A DNA stretch of 64,000 nt, from NCBI GenBank assembly GCA_963930645.1, contig CAWVNO010000526.1, positions 124,001 through 188,000 on the forward strand, given 5' to 3'. Below, in pieces: positions 26,759 through 41,500 of this stretch (position 1 is its first letter; every line of letters starts with the position of its first letter). Source of the DNA: Salticus scenicus (Eukaryota > Arthropoda > Arachnida > Araneae > Salticidae). The translations under genes and the position numbers were made by a program. The notes beneath the pieces are model-generated. The model was not told the DNA's origin and ran no database searches. It worked only from the letters and a program-made list of their open reading frames with translations.

Positions 26759-29700
26759 GTTTCTTTTCCTTATGCATTCGTTTTTCTTACGTTTTTGCAC
26801 TCAAGACAACTTTCCTCCTTTGCGTACACACTGTTTTTATGATTCCGAACCCATCTGACTCACAAAATCGTCTACAAGTCCATTTAAACCAATCCCGCCC
26901 TTTTGTTTCTTTTCCTTATGCATTCATTTTTCTTACGTTTTTGCACTCTAGACAACTTTCCTCCTTCGCGTACACACTGTTTTTATGATTCCGAACCCAT
27001 CTGACTCACAAAATCATCTAAAAGACCATTTAAACCAATACCTCCCTTTTGTTTCTTTTCATTATACATTCATTTTTTCCACGTTTTTGCACTCAAGACA
27101 ACTTTCCTCCTTCGCGTACACACTGTTTTTAAGATTCCCAACCCATCTGACTCACAAAACTGTCTAAAAAGCCGTTTAAACCAATACCGCCCTTTTGTTT
27201 CTTTTCCTTATACATTCATTTTTTCCACGTTTTTGCACTCAAAACAATTTTCCTCCTTCGCGTACACACTTTTTTTATGATTCCGAACCCATCTGACTCA
27301 CAAAATCGTTAAAAAGACCATTTAAACCAATACCGCCCTTTTGTTTCTTTTCCTTATACATTCATTTTTTCCACGTTTTTCCAACTTTCCTCCTTCTCGT
27401 ACACACTTTTTTTATGAATCCGAACCCACCTGACTCACAAAAACCGTCTAAAAAGCCATTTAAACCAATACCGCCCTTTTGTTTCTTTTCCTTATACATT
27501 CACTTTTTCCACGATTTGCACTCAAAACAACTTTCCTCCTTCGTGTACACACTGTTTTTAAGATTCCGAACCCATCTGACTCACAAAACTGTCTAAAAAG
27601 CCATTTAAACCAAAACCGCCCTTTTGTTTCTTTTCCTTATACATTCATTTTTCTTACGTTTTTGCACTCAAGACAACTTTCCTCCTTCGCGTACACACTG
27701 TTTTTATGATTCCCAACCCATCTGACTCACAAAATCGTTAAAAAGGCCATTTAATCCAATACCGCCCTTTTGTTTCTTTTCCTTATGCATTCATTTTTCT
27801 TACGTTTTTGCACTCAAGACAACTTTCCTCCTTCGCGTACACACTGTTTTTATGATTCCGAACCCATCTGACTCACAAAATCATCTAAAAGACCATTTAA
27901 ACCAATACCTCACTTTTGTTTCTTTTCCTATACATTCATTTTTTCCACGTTTTTGCACTCAAGACAACTTTTCTCCTTCGCGTACACACTGTTTTTATGA
28001 TTCCGAACCCATCTGACTCACAAAATCGTCTAAAAGACCATTTAAACCAATACCGCCCTTTTGTTTCTTTTCCTTATACATTCATTTTTTCCACGTTTTT
28101 GCACTCAAAACAATTTTCCTCCTTCGCGTACACACTTTTTTTATGATTCCGAACCCATCTGACTCACAAAATCGTTAAAAAAACCATTTAAACTAATACC
28201 GCCCTTTTGTTTCTTTTCCTTATACATTCATTTTTTCCACGTTTTTCCAACTTTCCTCCTTCTCGTACACACTTTTTTTATGAATCCGAACCCACCTGAC
28301 TCACAAAAACCGTCTAAAAGGCCATTTAAACCAATACCGCCCATTTGTTTCTTTTCCTTATACATTCATTTTTTCCACGTTTTTGCACTCAAAACAACTT
28401 TCCTCCTTCGCGTACACACCGTTTTTATGATTCCGAACCCATCTTACTCACAAAACTGTCTAAAAAGCCATTTAAACCAATACCTCCCTTTTGTTTCTTT
28501 TCCTTATACATTTATTTTTTCCACGTTTCGGCACTCAAAACAACTCTCCTCCTTCGCGTACACACTGTTTTTATGATTCCGAACCCATCTGACTCACAAA
28601 ATCGTTAAAAACGCCATTTAATCCAATACCGCCCTTTTGTTTCTTTTCCTTATGCATTCATTTTTCTTACGTTTTTGCACTCAAGACAACTTTCCTCCTT
28701 CGCGTACACACTGTTTTTATGATTCCGAACCCATCTGACTCACAAAATCGTTAAAAAGACCATTTAAACCAATACCGCCCTTTTGTTTCTTTTCCTTATA
28801 CATTCATTTTTTCCACGTTTTTCCAACTTTCCTCCTTCTCGTACACACTTTTTTTATGAATCCGAACCCACCTGACTCACAAAAACCGTCTAAAAAGCCA
28901 TTTAAACCAATACCGCCCTTTTGTTTCTTTTCCTTATACATTCACTTTTTCCACGATTTGCACTCAAAACAACTTTCCTCCTTCGTGTACACACTGTTTT
29001 TAAGATTCCGAACCCATCTGACTCACAAAACTGTCTAAAAAGCCATTTAAACCAAAACCGCCCTTTTGTTTCTTTTCCTTATACATTCATTTTTCTTACG
29101 TTTTTGCACTCAAGACAACTTTCCTCCTTCGCGTACACACTGTTTTTATGATTCCGAACCCATCTGACTCACAAAATCGTTAAAAAGGCCATGTAATCCA
29201 ATACCGCCCTTTTGTTTCTTTTCCTTATGCATTCATTTTTCTTACGTTTTTGCACTCAAGACAACTTTCCTCCTTCGCGTACACACTGTTTTTATGATTC
29301 CGAACCCATTTGACTCACAAAATCGTTAAAAAGGCCATTTAAACCAATTCCGCCCTTTTGTTTCTTTTCCTTATGCATTCGTTTTTCCTTATGCGTTCGT
29401 TCGCACCCATCTGACTCACAAAATCGTCTATAAGACCATTTAAACCAATACCTCCCTTTTGTTTCTTTTCCTTATGGATTCGTTTTTTTCATGTTTTTGC
29501 ACTGAAAACAACTTTCCTCCTTCTTGTACACACTGTTTTTAAGATTCCGAACCCATCTGACTCACAAAACTGTCTAAAAAGCCATTTAAACCAATACCGC
29601 CCTTTTGTTTCTTTTCCTTATACATTCATTTTCCTTACGTTTTTGCACTCAAGACAACTTTCCTCCTTCGAGTACACACTGTTTTTATGATTTCGAACCC

Positions 29701-32700
29701 ATCTGACTCACAAAATCGTCTACAAGTCCATTTAAACCAATTCCGCCCTTTTGTTTCTTTTCCTTATGCATTCATTTTTCTTACGTTTTTGCACTCAAGA
29801 CAACTTTCCTCCTTCGCGTACACACTGTTTTTATGATTCCGAACCCATCTGACTCACAAAATCGTCTATAAGACCATTTAAACCAATACCTCCCTTTTGT
29901 TTCTTTTCCTTATGGATTCGTTTTTTTCATGTTTTTGCACTGAAAACAACTTTCCTCCTTCTTGTACACACTGTTTTTAAGATTCCGAACCCATCTGACT
30001 CACAAAACTGTCTAAAAAGCCATTTAAACCAATACCGCCCTTTTGTTTCATTTCCTTATACATTCATTTTCCTTACGTTTTTGCACTCAAGACAACTTCC
30101 CTCCGTCGCGTACACACTTTTTTTATGATTCCGAACCTGACTCACAAAACCGCCTAAAAGGCCATTTAAACCAATACCGCCCTTTTGATTCTTTTCCTTA
30201 TGCATTCATTTTTCTCACGTTTTTGCACTCAAGACAAGTTTCCTCCTTCGCGTACACGCTGTTTTTATGATTCCAAACCCATCTGACTAACAAAACCGTC
30301 CAAAAGACCATTTAAACCAATTCCGCCCTCTTGTTTCTTTTCCTTATACATTCACTTTTTCCACGTTTTTCCAACTTTCCTCCTTCTCGTACACACTGTT
30401 TTTAAGATTCCGAACCCATCTGACTCACAAAACTGTCTAAAAAGCCATTTAAACCAATACCGCCCTTATGTTTCTTTTCCTCATACATTGATTTTTTCCA
30501 CGTTTTTCCAACTTCCCTCCTTCTGGTACACACTTTTTTTATGATTTCGAACCCACCTGACTCACAAAATCGTTAAAAAGGCCATTTAAACCAATTCCGC
30601 CCTTTTGTTTCTTTTCCTTATGCATTTATTTTTCTTACGTTTTTGCACTCAAGACAACTTTCCTAATTCGAGTACACACTGTTTTTATGATTTCGAACCC
30701 ATCTGACTCACAAAATCGTCTACAAGTCCATTTAAACCAATTCCGCCCTTTTGTTTCTTTTCCTTATACATTCATTTTTTCCACGTTTTTGCACTCAAGA
30801 CAACTTTTCTCCTTCGCGTACACACTGTTTTTATGATTCCGAACCCATCTGACTCACAAAATCATCTAAAAGACCATTTAAACCAATACCTCCCTTTTGT
30901 TTCTTTTCCTTATACATTCATTTTTTCCACGTTTTTGCACTCAAAACAACTTTCCTCCTTCGCGTACACACTGTTTTTCAGATTCCGAACCCATATGACT
31001 CACAAAATCGTTAAAAAGGCCATTTAAACCAATACCGCCCTTTTGTTTCTTTTCCTTATACATTCACTTTTTCCACGATTTGCACTCAAGACAACTTTCC
31101 TCCTTCGCGTACACACTGTTTTTCAGATTCCGAACCCATCTGACTCACAAAACTGTCTAAAAAGCCATTTAAACCAATACCGCCCTTTTGTTTCTTTTCC
31201 TTATACATTCACTTTTTCCACGTTTTTCGAACTTTCCTCCTTCTCGTACACACAATTTTTATGATTCCGAACCCACTTGACTCACAAAACCGCCTAAAAG
31301 GCCATTTAAACCAATACCGCCCTTTTGATTCTTTTCCTTATGCATTCATTTTTCTCACGTTTTTGCACTCAAGACAAGTTTCCTCTGCGTACACACTGTT
31401 TTTATGATTCCGAACCCATCTGACTCACAAAACTGTCTAAAAAGCCATTTAAACCAATACCGCCCTTTTGTTTCTTTTCCTTATACATTCACTTTTTCCA
31501 CGTTTTTCCAACTTTTCTCCTTCTCGTACACACTGTTTTTAAGATTCCGAACCCATCTGACTCACAAAACTGTCTAAAAAGCCATTTAAACCAATACCGC
31601 CCTTATGTTTCTTTTCCTCATACATTGATTTTTTCCACGTTTTTCCAACTTCCCTCCTTCTGGTACACACTTTTTTTATGATTTCGAACCCACCTGACTC
31701 ACAAAATCGTTAAAAAGGCCATTTAAACCAATTCCGCCCTTTTGTTTCTTTTCCTTATGCATTTATTTTTCTTACGTTTTTGCACTCAAGACAACTTTCC
31801 TCCTTCGAGTACACACTGTTTTTATGATTTCGAACCCATCTGACTCACAAAATCGTCTACAAGTCCATTTAAACCAATTCCGCCCTTTTGTTTCTTTTCC
31901 TTATGCATTCGTTTTTCTTACGTTTTTGCACTCAAGACAACTTTCCTCCTTTGCGTACACACTGTTTTTATGATTCCGAACCCATCTGACTCAACAAATC
32001 GTCTATCAGACCATTTAAACCAATACCTCCCTTTTGTTTCTTTTCCTTATGGATTCATTTTTTTCATGTTTTTGCAGTCAAAACAACTTTCCTCCTTCGT
32101 GTACACACTGTTTTTAAGATTCCGAACCCATCTGACTCACAAAACTGTCTAAAAAGCCATTTAAACCAAAACCCCCTTTTGTTTCTTTTCCTTATACATT
32201 CATTTTTCTTACGTTTTTGCACTCAAGACAACTTTCCTCCTTCGCGTACACACTGTTTTTAAGATTCCGAACCCATCTGACTCACAAAACTGTCTAAAAA
32301 GCCATTTAAACCAAAACCCCCTTTTGTTTCTTTTCCTTATACATTCATTTTTCTTACGTTTTTGCACTCAAGACAACTTTCCTCCTTCGCGTACACACTG
32401 TTTTTAAGATTCCGAACCCATCTGACTCACAAAACTGTCTAAAAAGCCATTTAAACCAAAACCGCCCTTTTGTTTCTTTTCCTTATACATTCATTTTTTC
32501 TACGTTTCTGCACTCAAAACAACTTTCCTCCTTCGCGTACACACTATTTTCAAGGTTCCGAACCCATCTGACTCACAAAACTGTCTAAAAAGCCATTTAA
32601 ACCAATACCGCCCTTTTGTTTCTTTTCCTTATACATTCATTTTTTCCACGTTTTTGCACTCAAAACAACTTTCCTCCTTCGCGTACACACTGTTTTTCAG

Positions 32701-35540
32701 ATTCCGAACCCATATGACTCACAAAATCGTTAAAAAGGCCATTTAAACCAGTACCGCCCTTTTGTTTCTTTTCCTTATACATTCACTTTTTCCACGATTT
32801 GCACTCAAGACAACTTTCCTCCTTCGCGTTCACACTGTTTTTATGGTTCCGAACCCATCTGACTCACAAAATCGTCTAAAAGACCATTTAAACCAATACC
32901 TCCCTTTTGTTTCTTTTCCTTATACATTTATTTTTTCCACGTTTTTGTACTCAAGACAACTTTTCTCCTTCGCGTACACACTGTTTTTATGATTCCGAAC
33001 CCATCTGACTCACAAAATCGTCTAAAAGACCATTTAAACCAATACCTCCCTTTTGTTTCTTTTCCTTATACATTCATTTTTTCCACGTTTTTGCACTCAA
33101 GACAACTTTTCTCCTTCGCGTACACACTGTTTTTATGATTCCGAACCCATATGACTCACAAAATCGTTAAAAAGGCCATTTAAACCAGTACCGCCCTTTT
33201 GTTTCTTTTCCTTATACATTCACTTTTTCCACGATTTGCACTCAAGACAACTTTCCTCCTTCGCGTTCACACTGTTTTTATGGTTCCGAACCCATCTGAC
33301 TCACAAAATCGTCTAAAAGACCATTTAAACCAATACCTCCCTTTTGCTTCTTTTCCTTATACATTCATTTTTCTTACGTTTTTGCACTCAAGACAACTTT
33401 CCTCCTTTGCGCACACACTGTTTTTATGATTCCGAACCCATCTGACTCACAAAACTGTCTAAAAAGCCATTTAAACCAATACCGCCCTTTTGTTTCTTTT
33501 CCTTATACATTCATTTTTCTTACGTTTTTGCACTCAAGACAACTTTCCTCCTTTGCGCACACACTGTTTTTATGATTCCGAACCCATCTGACTCACAAAA
33601 CTGTCTAAAAAGCCATTTAAACCAATACCGCCCTTTTGTTTCTTTTCCTTATACATTCACTTTTTCCACGTTTTTCGAACTTTCCTCCTTGTCGTACACA
33701 CAATTTTTATGATTCCGAACCCACTTGACTCACAAAACCGCCTAAAAGGCCATTTAAACCAATACCGCCTTTGTTGATTCTTTATTGATTCTTTTCCTTA
33801 TGCATTCATTTTTCTCACGTTTTTGCACTCAAGACAAGTTTCCTCCTTTGCGTACACACTGTTTTTATGATTCCAAACCCATCTGACTCACAAAACTGTC
33901 TAAAAAGCCATTTAAACCAATACCGCCCTTTTGATTCTTTTCCTTATGCATTCATTTTTCTCACGTTTTTGCACCCAAGACAAGTTTCCTCCTTCGCGTA
34001 TACGCTGTTTTTATGATTCCAAACCCATCTGACTAACAAAACCGTCCAAAAGACCATTTAAACCAATTTCGCCTTCTTGTTTCTTTTCCTTATGCATTCA
34101 TTTTTCCCACGTTTTTGCACTCAAAACAATTTTCCTCCTTTGCGTACACACTGTTTTTATGATTCCGAACCCATTTGACTCACAAAATCGTTAAAAAGGC
34201 CATTTAAACCAATACCGCCCTTTTGTTTCTTTTCCTTATGCATTCATTTTTCTTACGTTTTTGCACTCAAGACAACTTTCCTCCTTCGCGTACACACTGT
34301 TTTTATGATTCCGAACCCATCTGACTCACAAAATCATCTAAAAGACCATTTAAACCAATACCTCCCTTTTGTTTCTTTTCCTTATACATTCATTTTTTCC
34401 ACGTTTTTGCACTCAAAACAACTTTCCTCCTTGGCGTACACACTGTTTTTCAGATTCCGAACCCATATGACTCACAAAACTGTCTAAAAAGCCATTTAAA
34501 CCAATACCGCCCTTTTGTTTCTTTTCCTTATACATTCACTTTTTCCACGATTTGCACTCAAGACAACTTTCCTCCTTCGCGTTCACACTGTTTTTATGGT
34601 TCCGAACCCATCTGACTCACAAAATCGTCTAAAAGACCATTTAAACCAATACCTCCCTTTTGCTTCTTTTCATTATGGATTTATTTTTTCCACGTTTCGG
34701 CACTCAAAACAACTCTCCTCCTTCGCGTACACACTGTTTTTATGATTCCGAACCCATCTGACTCACAAAACTGTCTAAAAAGCCATTTAAACCAATACCG
34801 CCCTTTTGTTTCTTTTCCTTATACATTCATTTTTCTTACGTTTTTGCACTCAAGACAACTTTCCTCCTTTGCGCACACACTGTTTTTATGATTCCGAACC
34901 CATCTGACTCACAAAACTGTCTAAAAAGCCATTTAAACCAATACCGCCCTTTTGTTTCTTTTCCTTATACATTCACTTTTTCCACGTTTTTCGAACTTTC
35001 CTCCTTGTCGTACACACAATTTTTATGATTCCGAACCCACTTGACTCACAAAACCGCCTAAAAGGCCATTTAAACCAATACCGCCTTTGTTGATTCTTTA
35101 TTGATTCTTTTCCTTATGCATTCATTTTTCTCACGTTTTTGCACTCAAGACAAGTTTCCTCCTTTGCGTACACACTGTTTTTATGATTCCAAACCCATCT
35201 GACTCACAAAACTGTCTAAAAAGCCATTTAAACCAATACCGCCCTTTTGATTCTTTTCCTTATGCATTCATTTTTCTCACGTTTTTGCACCCAAGACAAG
35301 TTTCCTCCTTCGCGTATACGCTGTTTTTATGATTCCAAACCCATCTGACTAACAAAACCGTCCAAAAGACCATTTAAACCAATTTCGCCTTCTTGTTTCT
35401 TTTCCTTATGCATTCATTTTTCCCACGTTTTTGCACTCAAAACAATTTTCCTCCTTTGCGTACACACTGTTTTTATGATTCCGAACCCATTTGACTCACA
35501 AAATCGTTAAAAAGGCCATTTAAACCAATACCGCCCTTTT
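26489..35540. repeat. 9052-bp higher-order repeat unit, copy 1
   Basis: All monomers from 26489 recur 9052 bp downstream, and again 18104 bp downstream for the first half. The shift holds back to about 25440; before that the shift is 9198, that is one extra 146-bp monomer. The unit includes a 101-bp monomer (29360-29460) whose junction reads CGCACCC instead of the CGCACAC of the left half of the array. It also has tandem monomers with AACCCCCTTTTG near 32170 and 32310. Confidence 0.88.
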
Positions 35541-38500
35541 GTTTCTTTTCCTTATACATTCACTTTTTCCACGTTTTTCAACTTTCCTCCTCGTACACAC
35601 TGTTTTTAAGATTCCGAACCCATCTGACTCACAAAACTGTCTAAAAAGCCATTTAAACCAATACCGCCCTCATGTTTCTTTTCCTCATACATTGATTTTT
35701 TCCACGTTTTTCCAACTTCCCTCCTTCTGGTACACACTTTTTTTATGATTTCGAACCCACATGACTCGCAAAATCGTTAAAAAGGCCATTTAAACCAATT
35801 CCGCCCTTTTGTTTCTTTTCCTTATGCATTCGTTTTTCTTACGTTTTTGCACTCAAGACAACTTTCCTCCTTTGCGTACACACTGTTTTTATGATTCCGA
35901 ACCCATCTGACTCACAAAATCGTCTACAAGTCCATTTAAACCAATCCCGCCCTTTTGTTTCTTTTCCTTATGCATTCATTTTCCTTACGTTTTTGCACTC
36001 TAGACAACTTTCCTCCTTCGCGTACACACTGTTTTTATGATTCCGAACCCATCTGACTCACAAAATCATCTAAAAGACCATTTAAACCAATACCTCCCTT
36101 TTGTTTCTTTTCATTATACATTCATTTTTTCCACGTTTTTGCACTCAAGACAACTTTCCTCCTTCGCGTACACACTGTTTTTAAGATTCCCAACCCATCT
36201 GACTCACAAAACTGTCTAAAAAGCCGTTTAAACCAATACCGCCCTTTTGTTTCTTTTCCTTATACATTCATTTTTTCCACGTTTTTGCACTCAAAACAAT
36301 TTTCCTCCTTCGCGTACACACTTTTTTTATGATTCCGAACCCATCTGACTCACAAAATCGTTAAAAAGACCATTTAAACCAATACCGCCCTTTTGTTTCT
36401 TTTCCTTATACATTCATTTTTTCCACGTTTTTCCAACTTTCCTCCTTCTCGTACACACTTTTTTTATGAATCCGAACCCACCTGACTCACAAAAACCGTC
36501 TAAAAAGCCATTTAAACCAATACCGCCCTTTTGTTTCTTTTCCTTATACATTCACTTTTTCCACGATTTGCACTCAAAACAACTTTCCTCCTTCGTGTAC
36601 ACACTGTTTTTAAGATTCCGAACCCATCTGACTCACAAAACTGTCTAAAAAGCCATTTAAACCAAAACCGCCCTTTTGTTTCTTTTCCTTATACATTCAT
36701 TTTTCTTACGTTTTTGCACTCAAGACAACTTTCCTCCTTCGCGTACACACTGTTTTTATGATTCCCAACCCATCTGACTCACAAAATCGTTAAAAAGGCC
36801 ATTTAATCCAATACCGCCCTTTTGTTTCTTTTCCTTATGCATTCATTTTTCTTACGTTTTTGCACTCAAGACAACTTTCCTCCTTCGCGTACACACTGTT
36901 TTTATGATTCCGAACCCATCTGACTCACAAAATCATCTAAAAGACCATTTAAACCAATACCTCACTTTTGTTTCTTTTCCTATACATTCATTTTTTCCAC
37001 GTTTTTGCACTCAAGACAACTTTTCTCCTTCGCGTACACACTGTTTTTATGATTCCGAACCCATCTGACTCACAAAATCGTCTAAAAGACCATTTAAACC
37101 AATACCGCCCTTTTGTTTCTTTTCCTTATACATTCATTTTTTCCACGTTTTTGCACTCAAAACAATTTTCCTCCTTCGCGTACACACTTTTTTTATGATT
37201 CCGAACCCATCTGACTCACAAAATCGTTAAAAAAACCATTTAAACTAATACCGCCCTTTTGTTTCTTTTCCTTATACATTCATTTTTTCCACGTTTTTCC
37301 AACTTTCCTCCTTCTCGTACACACTTTTTTTATGAATCCGAACCCACCTGACTCACAAAAACCGTCTAAAAGGCCATTTAAACCAATACCGCCCATTTGT
37401 TTCTTTTCCTTATACATTCATTTTTTCCACGTTTTTGCACTCAAAACAACTTTCCTCCTTCGCGTACACACCGTTTTTATGATTCCGAACCCATCTTACT
37501 CACAAAACTGTCTAAAAAGCCATTTAAACCAATACCTCCCTTTTGTTTCTTTTCCTTATACATTTATTTTTTCCACGTTTCGGCACTCAAAACAACTCTC
37601 CTCCTTCGCGTACACACTGTTTTTATGATTCCGAACCCATCTGACTCACAAAATCGTTAAAAACGCCATTTAATCCAATACCGCCCTTTTGTTTCTTTTC
37701 CTTATGCATTCATTTTTCTTACGTTTTTGCACTCAAGACAACTTTCCTCCTTCGCGTACACACTGTTTTTATGATTCCGAACCCATCTGACTCACAAAAT
37801 CGTTAAAAAGACCATTTAAACCAATACCGCCCTTTTGTTTCTTTTCCTTATACATTCATTTTTTCCACGTTTTTCCAACTTTCCTCCTTCTCGTACACAC
37901 TTTTTTTATGAATCCGAACCCACCTGACTCACAAAAACCGTCTAAAAAGCCATTTAAACCAATACCGCCCTTTTGTTTCTTTTCCTTATACATTCACTTT
38001 TTCCACGATTTGCACTCAAAACAACTTTCCTCCTTCGTGTACACACTGTTTTTAAGATTCCGAACCCATCTGACTCACAAAACTGTCTAAAAAGCCATTT
38101 AAACCAAAACCGCCCTTTTGTTTCTTTTCCTTATACATTCATTTTTCTTACGTTTTTGCACTCAAGACAACTTTCCTCCTTCGCGTACACACTGTTTTTA
38201 TGATTCCGAACCCATCTGACTCACAAAATCGTTAAAAAGGCCATGTAATCCAATACCGCCCTTTTGTTTCTTTTCCTTATGCATTCATTTTTCTTACGTT
38301 TTTGCACTCAAGACAACTTTCCTCCTTCGCGTACACACTGTTTTTATGATTCCGAACCCATTTGACTCACAAAATCGTTAAAAAGGCCATTTAAACCAAT
38401 TCCGCCCTTTTGTTTCTTTTCCTTATGCATTCGTTTTTCCTTATGCGTTCGTTCGCACCCATCTGACTCACAAAATCGTCTATAAGACCATTTAAACCAA

Positions 38501-41500
38501 TACCTCCCTTTTGTTTCTTTTCCTTATGGATTCGTTTTTTTCATGTTTTTGCACTGAAAACAACTTTCCTCCTTCTTGTACACACTGTTTTTAAGATTCC
38601 GAACCCATCTGACTCACAAAACTGTCTAAAAAGCCATTTAAACCAATACCGCCCTTTTGTTTCTTTTCCTTATACATTCATTTTCCTTACGTTTTTGCAC
38701 TCAAGACAACTTTCCTCCTTCGAGTACACACTGTTTTTATGATTTCGAACCCATCTGACTCACAAAATCGTCTACAAGTCCATTTAAACCAATTCCGCCC
38801 TTTTGTTTCTTTTCCTTATGCATTCATTTTTCTTACGTTTTTGCACTCAAGACAACTTTCCTCCTTCGCGTACACACTGTTTTTATGATTCCGAACCCAT
38901 CTGACTCACAAAATCGTCTATAAGACCATTTAAACCAATACCTCCCTTTTGTTTCTTTTCCTTATGGATTCGTTTTTTTCATGTTTTTGCACTGAAAACA
39001 ACTTTCCTCCTTCTTGTACACACTGTTTTTAAGATTCCGAACCCATCTGACTCACAAAACTGTCTAAAAAGCCATTTAAACCAATACCGCCCTTTTGTTT
39101 CATTTCCTTATACATTCATTTTCCTTACGTTTTTGCACTCAAGACAACTTCCCTCCGTCGCGTACACACTTTTTTTATGATTCCGAACCTGACTCACAAA
39201 ACCGCCTAAAAGGCCATTTAAACCAATACCGCCCTTTTGATTCTTTTCCTTATGCATTCATTTTTCTCACGTTTTTGCACTCAAGACAAGTTTCCTCCTT
39301 CGCGTACACGCTGTTTTTATGATTCCAAACCCATCTGACTAACAAAACCGTCCAAAAGACCATTTAAACCAATTCCGCCCTCTTGTTTCTTTTCCTTATA
39401 CATTCACTTTTTCCACGTTTTTCCAACTTTCCTCCTTCTCGTACACACTGTTTTTAAGATTCCGAACCCATCTGACTCACAAAACTGTCTAAAAAGCCAT
39501 TTAAACCAATACCGCCCTTATGTTTCTTTTCCTCATACATTGATTTTTTCCACGTTTTTCCAACTTCCCTCCTTCTGGTACACACTTTTTTTATGATTTC
39601 GAACCCACCTGACTCACAAAATCGTTAAAAAGGCCATTTAAACCAATTCCGCCCTTTTGTTTCTTTTCCTTATGCATTTATTTTTCTTACGTTTTTGCAC
39701 TCAAGACAACTTTCCTAATTCGAGTACACACTGTTTTTATGATTTCGAACCCATCTGACTCACAAAATCGTCTACAAGTCCATTTAAACCAATTCCGCCC
39801 TTTTGTTTCTTTTCCTTATACATTCATTTTTTCCACGTTTTTGCACTCAAGACAACTTTTCTCCTTCGCGTACACACTGTTTTTATGATTCCGAACCCAT
39901 CTGACTCACAAAATCATCTAAAAGACCATTTAAACCAATACCTCCCTTTTGTTTCTTTTCCTTATACATTCATTTTTTCCACGTTTTTGCACTCAAAACA
40001 ACTTTCCTCCTTCGCGTACACACTGTTTTTCAGATTCCGAACCCATATGACTCACAAAATCGTTAAAAAGGCCATTTAAACCAATACCGCCCTTTTGTTT
40101 CTTTTCCTTATACATTCACTTTTTCCACGATTTGCACTCAAGACAACTTTCCTCCTTCGCGTACACACTGTTTTTCAGATTCCGAACCCATCTGACTCAC
40201 AAAACTGTCTAAAAAGCCATTTAAACCAATACCGCCCTTTTGTTTCTTTTCCTTATACATTCACTTTTTCCACGTTTTTCGAACTTTCCTCCTTCTCGTA
40301 CACACAATTTTTATGATTCCGAACCCACTTGACTCACAAAACCGCCTAAAAGGCCATTTAAACCAATACCGCCCTTTTGATTCTTTTCCTTATGCATTCA
40401 TTTTTCTCACGTTTTTGCACTCAAGACAAGTTTCCTCTGCGTACACACTGTTTTTATGATTCCGAACCCATCTGACTCACAAAACTGTCTAAAAAGCCAT
40501 TTAAACCAATACCGCCCTTTTGTTTCTTTTCCTTATACATTCACTTTTTCCACGTTTTTCCAACTTTTCTCCTTCTCGTACACACTGTTTTTAAGATTCC
40601 GAACCCATCTGACTCACAAAACTGTCTAAAAAGCCATTTAAACCAATACCGCCCTTATGTTTCTTTTCCTCATACATTGATTTTTTCCACGTTTTTCCAA
40701 CTTCCCTCCTTCTGGTACACACTTTTTTTATGATTTCGAACCCACCTGACTCACAAAATCGTTAAAAAGGCCATTTAAACCAATTCCGCCCTTTTGTTTC
40801 TTTTCCTTATGCATTTATTTTTCTTACGTTTTTGCACTCAAGACAACTTTCCTCCTTCGAGTACACACTGTTTTTATGATTTCGAACCCATCTGACTCAC
40901 AAAATCGTCTACAAGTCCATTTAAACCAATTCCGCCCTTTTGTTTCTTTTCCTTATGCATTCGTTTTTCTTACGTTTTTGCACTCAAGACAACTTTCCTC
41001 CTTTGCGTACACACTGTTTTTATGATTCCGAACCCATCTGACTCAACAAATCGTCTATCAGACCATTTAAACCAATACCTCCCTTTTGTTTCTTTTCCTT
41101 ATGGATTCATTTTTTTCATGTTTTTGCAGTCAAAACAACTTTCCTCCTTCGTGTACACACTGTTTTTAAGATTCCGAACCCATCTGACTCACAAAACTGT
41201 CTAAAAAGCCATTTAAACCAAAACCCCCTTTTGTTTCTTTTCCTTATACATTCATTTTTCTTACGTTTTTGCACTCAAGACAACTTTCCTCCTTCGCGTA
41301 CACACTGTTTTTAAGATTCCGAACCCATCTGACTCACAAAACTGTCTAAAAAGCCATTTAAACCAAAACCCCCTTTTGTTTCTTTTCCTTATACATTCAT
41401 TTTTCTTACGTTTTTGCACTCAAGACAACTTTCCTCCTTCGCGTACACACTGTTTTTAAGATTCCGAACCCATCTGACTCACAAAACTGTCTAAAAAGCC